Shown: positions 48,676 to 56,602, counted from the stretch's first letter. The stretch: 58,101 nt of DNA from Elusimicrobia bacterium GWA2_69_24 (GCA_001799695.1 MGTY01000122.1:1-58101), one strand, 5' to 3'. The notes: generated by a model not told the origin, from the letters alone. Made by a program: numbers and translations.

Positions 48676-49796
48676 TGCTGAAAACGGACGACGACCAGCT
48701 CAAGGCCGCGCAGGCGGAGAACACCCGACTCAACATCCAGGAGTACCTGGACCGCCGGGAGCTGCTCGCCAGCACGCCCCAGCGCCTGTTTTTGCAGGTG
48801 AACGCCCCCTGCAACGCCGACTGCCTGTTCTGCTCCAAGGGCTACGATTACCCGGTCTTCGATTTCGCCGATTATGAGTCCGGCATCGGCCGCAAGCTGG
48901 AGCCGGTCCTGACGCGCGCCCGCGAGGTGGTCCTGAGCGGCTCGGGGGAGCTCTTGGGACTGCCCGAGGCGGAGCGGCTGTTGGGCTATTTCAACGAACG
49001 CTTCCCGCACGTGGACAAGTTCATCGCCACCAACGCCTCCCACCCCAACCGCCGCGTCTGGGAGCTCATCGCCGAATCCGGCAGCCGCTACACGCTCCAG
49101 CTCTCGCTCCATTCCTCGGACGCCGCCTCGCATGGGCTCATGACCCGGCGGGGTTTCCACGACCAGGTCATGGAGAACGTCCGCTACCTGGCGGCCCAGC
49201 GGCGCAAGGGGGGGAACCCCGCCCTGAACCTGATGTTCATCATGACCACTCTCAACGTCGAGAAGCTGCCCGATTTCGTGCGCTTCGGCGCGGAGCTCGG
49301 GGTGGACCGCATCCAGGCCGGCTACTTCTACGTCTACGAGGCTCAGCAGAAGTTCCTGTCTTTGTTCTTCAAGCAGGACCTGGCGAACCGGATGATCGAC
49401 GAGGCTCGCACGGTCGCCGAGAACCTGGGCGTGAAGGTGGACCTGCCTCCCAAGTTCCGGGGCCCCGGGGCCGCGGCCCCGGCCGCAGGCGGATCTTCCG
49501 ACCCCTGCCCCGAGCCTTGGCATCAGGCCATGGTCAACCCCGGCGGCCGCATCCTCCCCTGCGACGTGTACGGCGATTTCCCGGAGAGCCTCGCCGAGAA
49601 GGACTTCGACGCCATCTGGAACGGCCCGGCTTACCGGGAACTTCGGCGGAAGGCCGCCGCGGGACAGGGCTGCTTCCTGACCTGTCCGCGGCAGAACCCC
49701 GCGGCCATCGACCGGTGGGAGTCGCACGTCATCCGGCGGCACAAGGAAGACCGTCTCATCCTGAAAGAGTACCACGAGGCCATGCGCCGCCCATGA
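48672..49796 (+). CDS. Radical SAM/SPASM protein (array member 6)
   Basis: A 374-residue enzyme, paralogue of the gene at 43703. LFLQVNAPCNADCLFCSKG holds the cluster cysteines, VVLSGSGELLGLPEA the altered GGE site, and QLSLHSSDAASHGLMTRRG the family core. The SPASM-like end has GGRILPCDVYG and CFLTCPRQNP. A short Ala/Gly/Pro insertion (GPGAAAPAAGG, near residue 265) is absent from its paralogue. The ATG sits 4 nt inside the preceding stop region. Confidence 0.86.
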   Translation: MMLKTDDDQLKAAQAENTRLNIQEYLDRRELLASTPQRLFLQVNAPCNADCLFCSKGYDYPVFDFADYESGIGRKLEPVLTRAREVVLSGSGELLGLPEAERLLGYFNERFPHVDKFIATNASHPNRRVWELIAESGSRYTLQLSLHSSDAASHGLMTRRGFHDQVMENVRYLAAQRRKGGNPALNLMFIMTTLNVEKLPDFVRFGAELGVDRIQAGYFYVYEAQQKFLSLFFKQDLANRMIDEARTVAENLGVKVDLPPKFRGPGAAAPAAGGSSDPCPEPWHQAMVNPGGRILPCDVYGDFPESLAEKDFDAIWNGPAYRELRRKAAAGQGCFLTCPRQNPAAIDRWESHVIRRHKEDRLILKEYHEAMRRP

Positions 49797-50644
49797 CGGA
49801 GAAGCTCCCGATCCGGCTCACCTGGAACATCCACTGGGCCTGCAACTACCGCTGTTCCTACTGCTTTTTCGACGGGCGCTGGATGGAGTACGCCCAGCGC
49901 AACGCGCACCGGAGCGCCGACGAGTGGGAGCGCATCTGGACCCGCATCCACGAGCTTTACGGCCGGACCTTCGTGACCATCACGGGCGGCGAGCCGTTCA
50001 TCTACCCGGATTTCCTGGAGATACTGCGCCGGCTCTCGCGGCTCCATTGGCCCGTCAACGTCTCGACCAACTCCTCGGTCGGCCTGGACGAGTTCGCGGC
50101 CGCGGCGGACCCGGAGAAGGTCTCGCTGTCCTTGAGCTTCCATCCCCAGTACCAGCTCATCGGCGAGTTCACGGCCTCGGTGCGCTCCTTGCGCGAGAGG
50201 AAGGTGAACCTGGGGTGTCTCAATTTCGTGGCCTATCCCCCGTTCATCCCCGACATCCCGGGCTACGCGGAGAAGCTGGCCGCCATGGGCGAGAGCCTCA
50301 AGGTGATCCCCTTCGTGGGCGGCTACCGCGGGCGCAACTATCCGGACGGCTACACCCGGGAAGAGAAGCGGGCCCTGGGGCTGGACTCGGGCTGGGTGGA
50401 GGGCAAGCGGCGCAAGGGCCGGCTCTGCACGGCCGGGCACCGCTCGGCCCTCATCCTGCCGGACGGCGCCGCGACCCGCTGCGGACAGGTCGGCGACACG
50501 GGTATCTTTGGGAGCGTCTTCGACCCCGCTTTCCGTCTTCAAGAAAGACCGATGCCCTGCGAGGCCGAACTCTGCCCCTGCGACGAATGGAAGGTCATCC
50601 CCGACGAGAAGCCGCCCGAGGAAGCCGGAGCCTACCTGCCATGA
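49793..50644 (+). CDS. Short radical SAM protein (array member 7)
   Basis: A 283-residue enzyme of the compact type: TWNIHWACNYRCSYCFFDGR, TITGGEPFIYPDF (here a canonical GGEP), LSFHPQYQLIGEF, NFVAYPPFIPDI, VGGYRGRNYPDGYT and a C-terminal LPDGAATRCGQVG, CEAELCPCDEW. It is the paralogue of genes 46028, 50985 (N-terminal half) and 53896. The ATG overlaps the previous stop. It ends the first, uninterrupted run of plus-strand genes; a long inverted repeat follows. Confidence 0.87.
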   Translation: MTEKLPIRLTWNIHWACNYRCSYCFFDGRWMEYAQRNAHRSADEWERIWTRIHELYGRTFVTITGGEPFIYPDFLEILRRLSRLHWPVNVSTNSSVGLDEFAAAADPEKVSLSLSFHPQYQLIGEFTASVRSLRERKVNLGCLNFVAYPPFIPDIPGYAEKLAAMGESLKVIPFVGGYRGRNYPDGYTREEKRALGLDSGWVEGKRRKGRLCTAGHRSALILPDGAATRCGQVGDTGIFGSVFDPAFRLQERPMPCEAELCPCDEWKVIPDEKPPEEAGAYLP

Positions 50645-50655
50645 ATCTTCCCGCC

Positions 50656-50798
50656 ATACGACGACGGTCGGCCCTGGACCCGGTCGGCCGGATTTCGCGA
50701 GCGGCGCAGACCACATTCAGCGCCGCGAGCGCTAAGCGCGGCCGCAGGGCCGCGCGGTCCGGCCGATCGGGTTCGGGGCCGGGCTTCCGTCGTCGTAT
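50656..50798. repeat. Long imperfect inverted repeat between convergent genes
   Basis: The arms 50656-50691 and 50759-50798 are nearly complementary: the outer 12 bp (ATACGACGACGG / CCGTCGTCGTAT) and the inner GGCCGG block match exactly, with a few mismatches and a small bulge between. The roughly 67-nt loop also folds (GCGGCCGCAGGGCCGCGC). It sits between the plus-strand array and the minus-strand DUF5989 gene and could be a bidirectional terminator, a structured RNA or a miniature mobile element. Confidence 0.75.
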
Positions 50799-50808
50799 CG
50801 GGAGACGG

Positions 50809-50961
50809 TCAGAACAGCGTGTAGACGAAGGGGGTCTGGGGACCCTGGGCCACGTACCAGACCAGGGCCAAGAACAGGGCGAGCACCGCGGCCATGGGGA
50901 CCAGCCACCACAGCTTGTGGGACCACAGGAAACGGGCCGCGGCGAGCAGTCGCTCTTTCAT
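50809..50961 (-). CDS. DUF5989 (SxtK-like) small membrane protein, 50 residues
   Basis: The minus-strand reading from ATG 50961 to TGA 50809 gives MKERLLAAARFLW, then WWLVPMAAVLALFLALVWYV as a single membrane helix and a conserved end PFVYTLF. This is the DUF5989 pattern, in which a WW-x-P turn precedes one helix and FIYTLF closes the protein. Homologues sit beside SxtJ-like proteins and carbamoyltransferases, or in glycan loci. Here it faces the radical SAM array, between the two plus-strand runs. TATAAT (50970-50975, minus strand) ends 8 nt before the ATG. Its function is unknown. Confidence 0.85.
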   Translation of the reverse strand: MKERLLAAARFLWSHKLWWLVPMAAVLALFLALVWYVAQGPQTPFVYTLF

Positions 50962-50969
50962 GAGCCCGT

Positions 50970-50975
50970 ATTATA
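50970..50975 (-). promoter_or_regulatory. TATAAT -10 element for the DUF5989 gene
   Basis: On the minus strand TATAAT lies 8 nt before ATG 50961, with no Shine-Dalgarno. The same AT-rich patch read on the plus strand gives TATACA 7 nt before ATG 50985, so it may serve both divergent genes. No convincing -35 is seen in either direction. Confidence 0.45.
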
Positions 50976-50984
50976 CAACCCGCG

Positions 50985-52535
50985 ATGAGTGATAAGCGGA
51001 TCGATTTCACCTGGGACATCATCCACCGCTGCAATTACCGCTGCCGCTACTGCTGGTTCGACGGCAAGTGGGAGGGCTTCGAGCGGGAATTTCCCGAGTA
51101 CCCGAGCGCGGAGAAGTGGATCGCGGCCTGGAAGCGCGTTCACGAGCGCTGCGGGGAGGTCAACATCGACGTGCTGGGCGGGGAGCCGCTGCTGTTCCCG
51201 GGCTTCATCCCCATGATCGGCCAACTCTCCCGCTGGCACCGGGTCGGGGTCACGACGAACATGTACCTTAAGATGGAGCAGGTGGAGGCCTTGGCCGCGG
51301 TCGTGGACCCCTCCCGTGTCTGTTTCGGGGTCAGCTTCCACCCGGACTACGCCGAGTTCGAGGACGTCCGCCGCAAGGCCGACTTCCTCAAGCGCAGCGG
51401 GGTGAACACCACGGTGCACGTGGTCGCGTATCCGCCGTTTTTGGAGCGCCTGGAGGGCTGGTACCGGGCTTGCGAGGAGTCCGACCTGCGCTGCAAGGTC
51501 TGGCCCTTCATGGGGACCTGGGAAGGGAAGTCCTATCCGCAGTCCTACTCGGAGGAGGAGCGCCACCGCCTGGGCAGGCTCCTGGGCAGCCTGGAGCAGC
51601 GCGACTACGTGGTGGACCGCAAGAACACGCGCGGCCGGGCCTGCTACTCGGGCTGCGTCTACGCCACCGTGAAGCCCAACGGCGAGGTGTACCGCTGCGG
51701 CGGGGCGGGGGAACTGGGCCGGGTGGGGAACCTCTTCGACGCGGATTTCCGCATGTGGGAAGCGCCGACCCCCTGCCCGGTGGAGCACTGCGTCTGTGAG
51801 GAGTTCCAGTATCTCGCCGACCGCTACGAGGTCCGCCGCCGCGTGGGGACCTTCTTCGAGAGCCTGGTCTGGCTGGGGAACTCCGGGGTGCTCGTGGACG
51901 GCCCCACCAACATCTACATCGACCCCTTCGAGGTCTCCGACGCGCACAAGCACGCGGACCTCATCCTCATCACGCATCCCCACTACGACCACTGCTCCTT
52001 GGCCGGCATCGCCCGCGTGCTCCGCAAGGAGACCGTGATCGCCGCCCCGCCGGACGTCCTGCGCAAGCTGCATCTGCCCGGGGTGGCCCTGCGGCCCGGC
52101 GACGAGAAGATCCTGGCGGGCATCAAGGTGCGCGCCCTGCCCGCCTACGGCACCAAGAAGCGCTACCACCCCAAGGAGAAGGGCTGGCTGGGCTATCTGG
52201 TCACGGTGCAGGGCAAGACCCTCTACCACGCTGGGGACTGCGAGGAGATCGAAGAGATCCACGGCTTGGCCCCGGACATCGCGCTTTTGCCGGTCGACGA
52301 CATCTACAACACGGGCGCCTTCGACGCGGCGAAGACGGCCTTGACCCTGCGCGCCAGCATGGCCGCGCCGCTGCACTACTGGCCCGTCTGCGGCCTGGAG
52401 TCCGATGCCGAAGCCTTCGTGAAGCACTGCCGCGAGGCCGGGATCTTCGCGGATAAGATCCCGCGCTCGCGCCTGCCTTCTTTCGACCGCTCAATTCCCA
52501 AGATCGCCCATCCCTGCGTCAAGGTGCGCCCATGA
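50985..52535 (+). CDS. Short radical SAM protein fused to UlaG-like metallo-beta-lactamase domain (array member 8)
   Basis: A 516-residue fusion. Residues 1-285 are the compact radical SAM type (TWDIIHRCNYRCRYCWFDGK, VLGGEPLLFPGF, VSFHPDYAEFEDV, VVAYPPFLERL, GTWEGKSYPQSYS, NGEVYRCGGAG, CVCEEFQ). From about 300, GNSGVLVDGPTNIYIDPF, LILITHPHYDHCSLAG (an HxHxDH metal site as HPHYDH), YHAGDCEE, and LPVDDIYNTG form a UlaG-type hydrolase domain. Both halves look complete. It suggests a product of radical chemistry passed to a hydrolase or phosphodiesterase. It starts the second plus-strand run. Confidence 0.87.
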   Translation: MSDKRIDFTWDIIHRCNYRCRYCWFDGKWEGFEREFPEYPSAEKWIAAWKRVHERCGEVNIDVLGGEPLLFPGFIPMIGQLSRWHRVGVTTNMYLKMEQVEALAAVVDPSRVCFGVSFHPDYAEFEDVRRKADFLKRSGVNTTVHVVAYPPFLERLEGWYRACEESDLRCKVWPFMGTWEGKSYPQSYSEEERHRLGRLLGSLEQRDYVVDRKNTRGRACYSGCVYATVKPNGEVYRCGGAGELGRVGNLFDADFRMWEAPTPCPVEHCVCEEFQYLADRYEVRRRVGTFFESLVWLGNSGVLVDGPTNIYIDPFEVSDAHKHADLILITHPHYDHCSLAGIARVLRKETVIAAPPDVLRKLHLPGVALRPGDEKILAGIKVRALPAYGTKKRYHPKEKGWLGYLVTVQGKTLYHAGDCEEIEEIHGLAPDIALLPVDDIYNTGAFDAAKTALTLRASMAAPLHYWPVCGLESDAEAFVKHCREAGIFADKIPRSRLPSFDRSIPKIAHPCVKVRP

Positions 52536-53899
52536 AGACCGTTCTAGTCGCCGCGCCCATCCTCATCAAGCGCTGTCCGCTCCTGGGCATGGGGTACCTG
52601 GCCGCGCAGCTGCAGGACCGGGGCCACGAGGCCCGCGTGCTCGACCTCAACACCGAGGCCGAGGTCCCCTATCCCGAGGTCGAGCGCATGTGGGGCTCGC
52701 CGGCCTTCGTCAACGACTACGCGAAGAAGCACCCCGAGCTCTTCGAGGGCATGGTCGACGAGATCCTGCGCTCCGGGCCGGACCTCGTCGGGTTCACGGT
52801 CTGGAACTGCACGGCCCCCTGCACTTTGGAGCTGGCCCGGCGCATCCGGGCCCGGGGAAAATTCCCCCGCATTGTCCTGGGCGGGCCCGAGGCCGGTTTC
52901 AAGGCGGAGCTCCTGGCGGGCAAGGACTTCGTGGACGCGCTGGTCGTCGGGGAGGGGGAGGAGACCTTCGCCGAAGTCGTCGCGGCCGCGGCCCGCGGCG
53001 CGTCTTTGCGCGTGCCCGGAGCCCGGACCCGGGAGGGCTGGGGCGGGCCCCGGCCGGAGCTCGTGAATCTCGATTCCCTGCCCTTCCCGGATTTCTCGCA
53101 GTTCCGCCTGGACGGGTACTTCATGAAGGGCACCCTGCCGGTATCCTTCAACCGGGGTTGTCTGCGGCATTGCGTGTTCTGCAACATCTACGAGAGCTGG
53201 CGCAGCTACCGGCACCGCAAGGCCGAAGCGATCTACAACGAGATCGCGTGGCAGATGGACCGCCGCTCGGATCTGCGGCATTTCGAGGCGGACTGCTCGG
53301 CTTTGAACCTGGACTTGCGCGAGCTGGAGGGGTTCTGCGACCGCGTCCTGGCCGGCGGGCGCCGCTTCACCTGGGGCGGCTCGGCCGTGTTCCGTCCCGA
53401 CATGGGGGAGGGACTCCTCCGGAAAATGCGCGCCGCCGGGCTCGAGCGCCTCGACTTCGGCTTCGAGAGCGGCTCGCCCAAGGTCCTGCGCCTCATGCGC
53501 AAAGGCTACCTCATCGAGTTCGCCGAGGAGAACCTGCGCGCCTGCCGCGCGGCCGGCATCGAGACCATCCTCAACGTAATCGTGGGCTTCCCCGGCGAGA
53601 GCGAGGAGGATTATCAGCATACCAAGGACTTCCTGCTCGCCAATCGCGAGTTCATCAGCAAGATCGGGCCGCCCAGCGAGCTTTGGATCGGCAACAGCAA
53701 CTACCTCGAGACCCACCCCGAGGCGTTCGACATCCGCCTGGATCCGGGCGGGCAGGGGAACCTCTGGGAGTCCCGGGACGGAAAGAACCACCACATGGTG
53801 CGCACGGCGCGCATTGCGGACTTCAACCGCTGGCTCGAGGACAGCGGCATCGCCACGGCCACCTTCAAGAAGGCCAAGGCGGACCATCTCGCGTCATGA
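52532..53899 (+). CDS. Cobalamin-binding-domain radical SAM protein (array member 9)
   Basis: A 455-residue protein. The B12-like domain (VLVAAPILIKRCPLLGMGYL, VLDLNTEAEVPY in place of DxHxxG, VGFTVWNCTAPCTLEL, VVGEGEETF) precedes radical SAM (FNRGCLRHCVFCNIYESW, DFGFESGSPKVLRLMRKGY, IVGFPGESEEDYQ). It lacks the TPR-like tail of members 1, 5 and 11, and its sequence is the most divergent of the four. The ATG overlaps the fusion gene's stop (ATGA). Confidence 0.87.
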   Translation: MKTVLVAAPILIKRCPLLGMGYLAAQLQDRGHEARVLDLNTEAEVPYPEVERMWGSPAFVNDYAKKHPELFEGMVDEILRSGPDLVGFTVWNCTAPCTLELARRIRARGKFPRIVLGGPEAGFKAELLAGKDFVDALVVGEGEETFAEVVAAAARGASLRVPGARTREGWGGPRPELVNLDSLPFPDFSQFRLDGYFMKGTLPVSFNRGCLRHCVFCNIYESWRSYRHRKAEAIYNEIAWQMDRRSDLRHFEADCSALNLDLRELEGFCDRVLAGGRRFTWGGSAVFRPDMGEGLLRKMRAAGLERLDFGFESGSPKVLRLMRKGYLIEFAEENLRACRAAGIETILNVIVGFPGESEEDYQHTKDFLLANREFISKIGPPSELWIGNSNYLETHPEAFDIRLDPGGQGNLWESRDGKNHHMVRTARIADFNRWLEDSGIATATFKKAKADHLAS

Positions 53900-54951
53900 G
53901 GACTCTGGAAGCCATGCCGGTGTTTTGGAACTGGGAGATGGTGCTGGCCTGCAACTTCCGCTGCTCCTACTGCAACTACACCTGCCTGGGCTGGGAGCGC
54001 CACCACGCGATGAACGTCTTCCCCGGCCTGGCGCGCCTGAGCGAGGTCTGGAGCCGCATCCAGGACCTCTACGGCACGGTGCACATCGAGCTCAGCGGGG
54101 GAGAGTGCACCTCCTATCCCGGCTGGGAAGGCGTCATCAACATGCTGGTGGGCATTCACACCGTGAGCCTGGATACGAACCTCTCCCTGGACGCCGAGCG
54201 CTTCGCCAAGCTCGTGAAGCTCGAACGCGTGCGCATCTCCGCGTCGTTCCACCCTCAGTTCTCGGATTTCGACTCGTTCCTGCGCAAATGCCTGACCTTG
54301 AAGGAGCGGCGGGTGTCCGACCTCTTCATCAACTACGTGGCCTACCCGGACCAGCTGGCCGAGATGGCGCGCTACAAGAAGGCCTTCAACGAGCACGGCA
54401 TCCGCTTCTATGTCCAGCCATTCCAGGGCGTGTACCGCAAGTGCTCGGTCTACCCCGAGTCCTACACCGAGGCGGAGCTCGGCCTCATCGAGGAGGCCCT
54501 GGCCTTGGGCGGGCCGGACGCGGATATCAGCCGCGGCCGCTTCCAGTGGAAGGGCAGCGCCATGCGCACGGGCACCGAGGAGCAGCTGCGCAAGATCCAG
54601 GAAGAGCGCGGGACGCACCTGGCTCCGCCCCTCGTGGCCACCACGCCCAAGCGTCCTCCGGTCCACTGCCACATGGGGCATTACTACGCCAAGACCTACG
54701 TGAACGGCGACACCTACCGCTGCTGCGCCAAGCCGACCAAGGAGCGGCCCGCGGAACTCCTGTCCGAGAAGCTCTACCTCGGGAACCTGTTCTTGGACGA
54801 CGACTTGAAGCTGCTCGAAGCTCCGGCGGCCTGCGACTACGAGCCCTGCCCGTGCGACCGCTGCATGGTCGTCGGGCAGGAGACGCGCTGGCTCGACCGC
54901 TGGTGCGCGCCGGACCTGACGCTATCCAACGACGAAGGAGAACACAGATGA
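53896..54951 (+). CDS. Short radical SAM protein (array member 10)
   Basis: A 351-residue member of the compact type, longer in the C-terminal half. NWEMVLACNFRCSYCNYT carries the cluster; IELSGGECTSYPGW has GGE but a cysteine where proline is usual; then ISASFHPQFSDFDSF, INYVAYPDQLAEM, FQGVYRKCSVYPESYT, VNGDTYRCCAK and CDYEPCPCDRC. An insertion of about 50 residues (QWKGSAMRTGTEEQLRKIQ) distinguishes it. The ATG overlaps the preceding TGA. Confidence 0.86.
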   Translation: MRTLEAMPVFWNWEMVLACNFRCSYCNYTCLGWERHHAMNVFPGLARLSEVWSRIQDLYGTVHIELSGGECTSYPGWEGVINMLVGIHTVSLDTNLSLDAERFAKLVKLERVRISASFHPQFSDFDSFLRKCLTLKERRVSDLFINYVAYPDQLAEMARYKKAFNEHGIRFYVQPFQGVYRKCSVYPESYTEAELGLIEEALALGGPDADISRGRFQWKGSAMRTGTEEQLRKIQEERGTHLAPPLVATTPKRPPVHCHMGHYYAKTYVNGDTYRCCAKPTKERPAELLSEKLYLGNLFLDDDLKLLEAPAACDYEPCPCDRCMVVGQETRWLDRWCAPDLTLSNDEGEHR

Positions 54952-56513
54952 AGTTATTCTTGGTGCAGGCGCCGCTATGGGGCATCACCCCGCCCATCGG
55001 CATCGCGCAGTTGGGGGCCTATCTCAAGGGCCAGGGGCACGAGGTGCACGCCTTCGACGTGAACCTGGGGCTGTACTTGAAAGACCCCAACCGGCTCTAC
55101 GCCTTCGAGGCCGGCTTCTCCAGCCAATGGACCCGGCCGGATTGGGTAAAGCCCTACCTCGAGGCCAACCAGGACTTCATCGCCTCCGAGTACATCGAAC
55201 CCATCAAGACCGCGGGCGAGGCCGTGGTGGGCTTTTCCATCAACTCCACCTCGCTGGTGGCGAGCCAGGAGCTGGCCCGCCTGATGAAGGCGGCCGTGCC
55301 GGGGCTCAAGGTGGTGTTCGGCGGCCAGCACTTCTCCCTCTCCGCGGAGGCGGCGCACGCCGCGCTCGAGTCCGGGGCGGCTGACGCGGTGGTGCTGGGC
55401 GACGGGGAAGAGGCCATGGCCGAGCTCCTGCGCACCTGGGGCGAAGGCGGGGACCCCTCCTCCTGCAAGGGGCTGTGGGTCATGAAGGACGGGAAGGTCT
55501 TTTCCACCGGCGCGCGGCGCCAGATGGACTTAGACGAGCTGCCTTTCGCGGACTTCACGCTCTTCGACCTGTCCAAGTACGAGAACTACGACAGCGGGCT
55601 CATCCTGCTGGCCACCAGCCGGGGCTGCGTCCGCTCCTGCGCGTTCTGCGGGTACCGGGTCTCGACCCCCGGCTACCGCAGCATGAGCGCGGAGCGCATC
55701 CACGCCGAGATCCTGCACCAGAGGACTCTGCGGCCCGACGCGCGCGGCATCTTCTTCTACGACCTCATCATCAACGGGGACATGGAGGTTCTGGAGGGGC
55801 TCTGCGACCGCCTTATAGCGGACAAGGCACGCCTGCCCTGGGAGTACTGCCACTGCCTGGTGCGGCCCGAGATGACCGAGGACATCTGCCGCAAGATGAA
55901 GCGGGCGGGCTGCCGCAACGTGCAGATCGGCCTGGAGTCGGGCTCCCAGCGCGTACTCGACCTCATGCGCAAGGGGCAGAAAGTGGAGACGATGGAGAAG
56001 GTGGTCCGGAACTTCCGCGTGGCCGGCATCGAGGTGAAGGCGAACTTCATGTTCGGCTTCCCGGGCGAGACCGAGGAGGACGCGGAGAAGACGCTCAAGT
56101 TCCTGCGCCGCATCGCGGGCCACAAGCCCAAGGTCTACCCGAGCTACACGTTCACGCTGCTCGAGCCCGCCAGCCCGCTCAACAAGCACAAGGAGATCTT
56201 CGCCGTGAAGGCGGAGGGTCCGGACTCGGACATCTTCTGGGAGTCGTGGGACAAGACCAACACCTACCCGGTGCGCTTCGAGCGGTACCGGAAGTTCTGC
56301 GCGGAGGCGAAGACCCTGGGGCTGGAGATCGAGTACGGCTACACGATGCCCATCGAGGCCTTCCAGGCCCATTGGCTGGCGCGCTACTACGAGCACAAGA
56401 AGGACTGGAAGAACGCGCTCGAGCAGTACGATGTCTACCTGTCCCACGACAAGGACAACGCCCAGATGAAGGCCGCCCGGGACGCCTGCGCCAAGCACCT
56501 CCAGCCCGCCTAG
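54948..56513 (+). CDS. Cobalamin-binding-domain radical SAM protein (array member 11)
   Basis: A 521-residue paralogue of members 1 and 5. It has FLVQAPLWGITPPIGIAQLG, FDVNLGLYLKD at the DxHxxG position, VVFGGQHFSLSAEAA and VVLGDGEEAM in the cobalamin-type domain, then TSRGCVRSCAFCGYRVST, QIGLESGSQRVLDLMRKGQ and MFGFPGETEEDAEKT. The tail carries WLARYYEHKKDWKNALEQYD, a TPR-like hairpin. The ATG at 54948 follows AAGGAG (54935-54940) by 7 nt and overlaps the preceding stop. It is the last gene of the array; beyond it come a repeat and an AT-richer gene. Confidence 0.88.
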   Translation: MKLFLVQAPLWGITPPIGIAQLGAYLKGQGHEVHAFDVNLGLYLKDPNRLYAFEAGFSSQWTRPDWVKPYLEANQDFIASEYIEPIKTAGEAVVGFSINSTSLVASQELARLMKAAVPGLKVVFGGQHFSLSAEAAHAALESGAADAVVLGDGEEAMAELLRTWGEGGDPSSCKGLWVMKDGKVFSTGARRQMDLDELPFADFTLFDLSKYENYDSGLILLATSRGCVRSCAFCGYRVSTPGYRSMSAERIHAEILHQRTLRPDARGIFFYDLIINGDMEVLEGLCDRLIADKARLPWEYCHCLVRPEMTEDICRKMKRAGCRNVQIGLESGSQRVLDLMRKGQKVETMEKVVRNFRVAGIEVKANFMFGFPGETEEDAEKTLKFLRRIAGHKPKVYPSYTFTLLEPASPLNKHKEIFAVKAEGPDSDIFWESWDKTNTYPVRFERYRKFCAEAKTLGLEIEYGYTMPIEAFQAHWLARYYEHKKDWKNALEQYDVYLSHDKDNAQMKAARDACAKHLQPA

Positions 56514-56516
56514 CTC

Positions 56517-56550
56517 CGGTGCCTGTCACTCAACTAACTTATGGAACTAA
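56517..56550. repeat. Direct repeat copy 1 (CGGTGCCTGTCACTC element)
   Basis: CGGTGCCTGTCACTCAACTAA, then three variable bases and ATGGAACTAA. A near-identical copy is at 57994-58027, flanking the caspase-like gene. After this copy the palindromic ACTCGGTCC/GGACCGAGT pair follows (56550-56568). Confidence 0.85.
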
Positions 56551-56602
56551 CTCGGTCCTGGACCGAGTCGGGGGCGGGTTAGCTGAGCGGCTTCCGCGGG
56601 GG

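Noticed and set aside
50641..50988. A plus-strand ORF starting MNLPAIRRR in an ATGA overlap after array member 7
   Set aside because: It runs through the inverted repeat and antisense to the DUF5989 gene, with a low-complexity basic translation.
42057..56513. A RiPP precursor gene inside the radical SAM array
   Set aside because: The genes overlap with no space for one except 50645-50984, which holds the inverted repeat and the DUF5989 gene. No leader-like peptide was found there.
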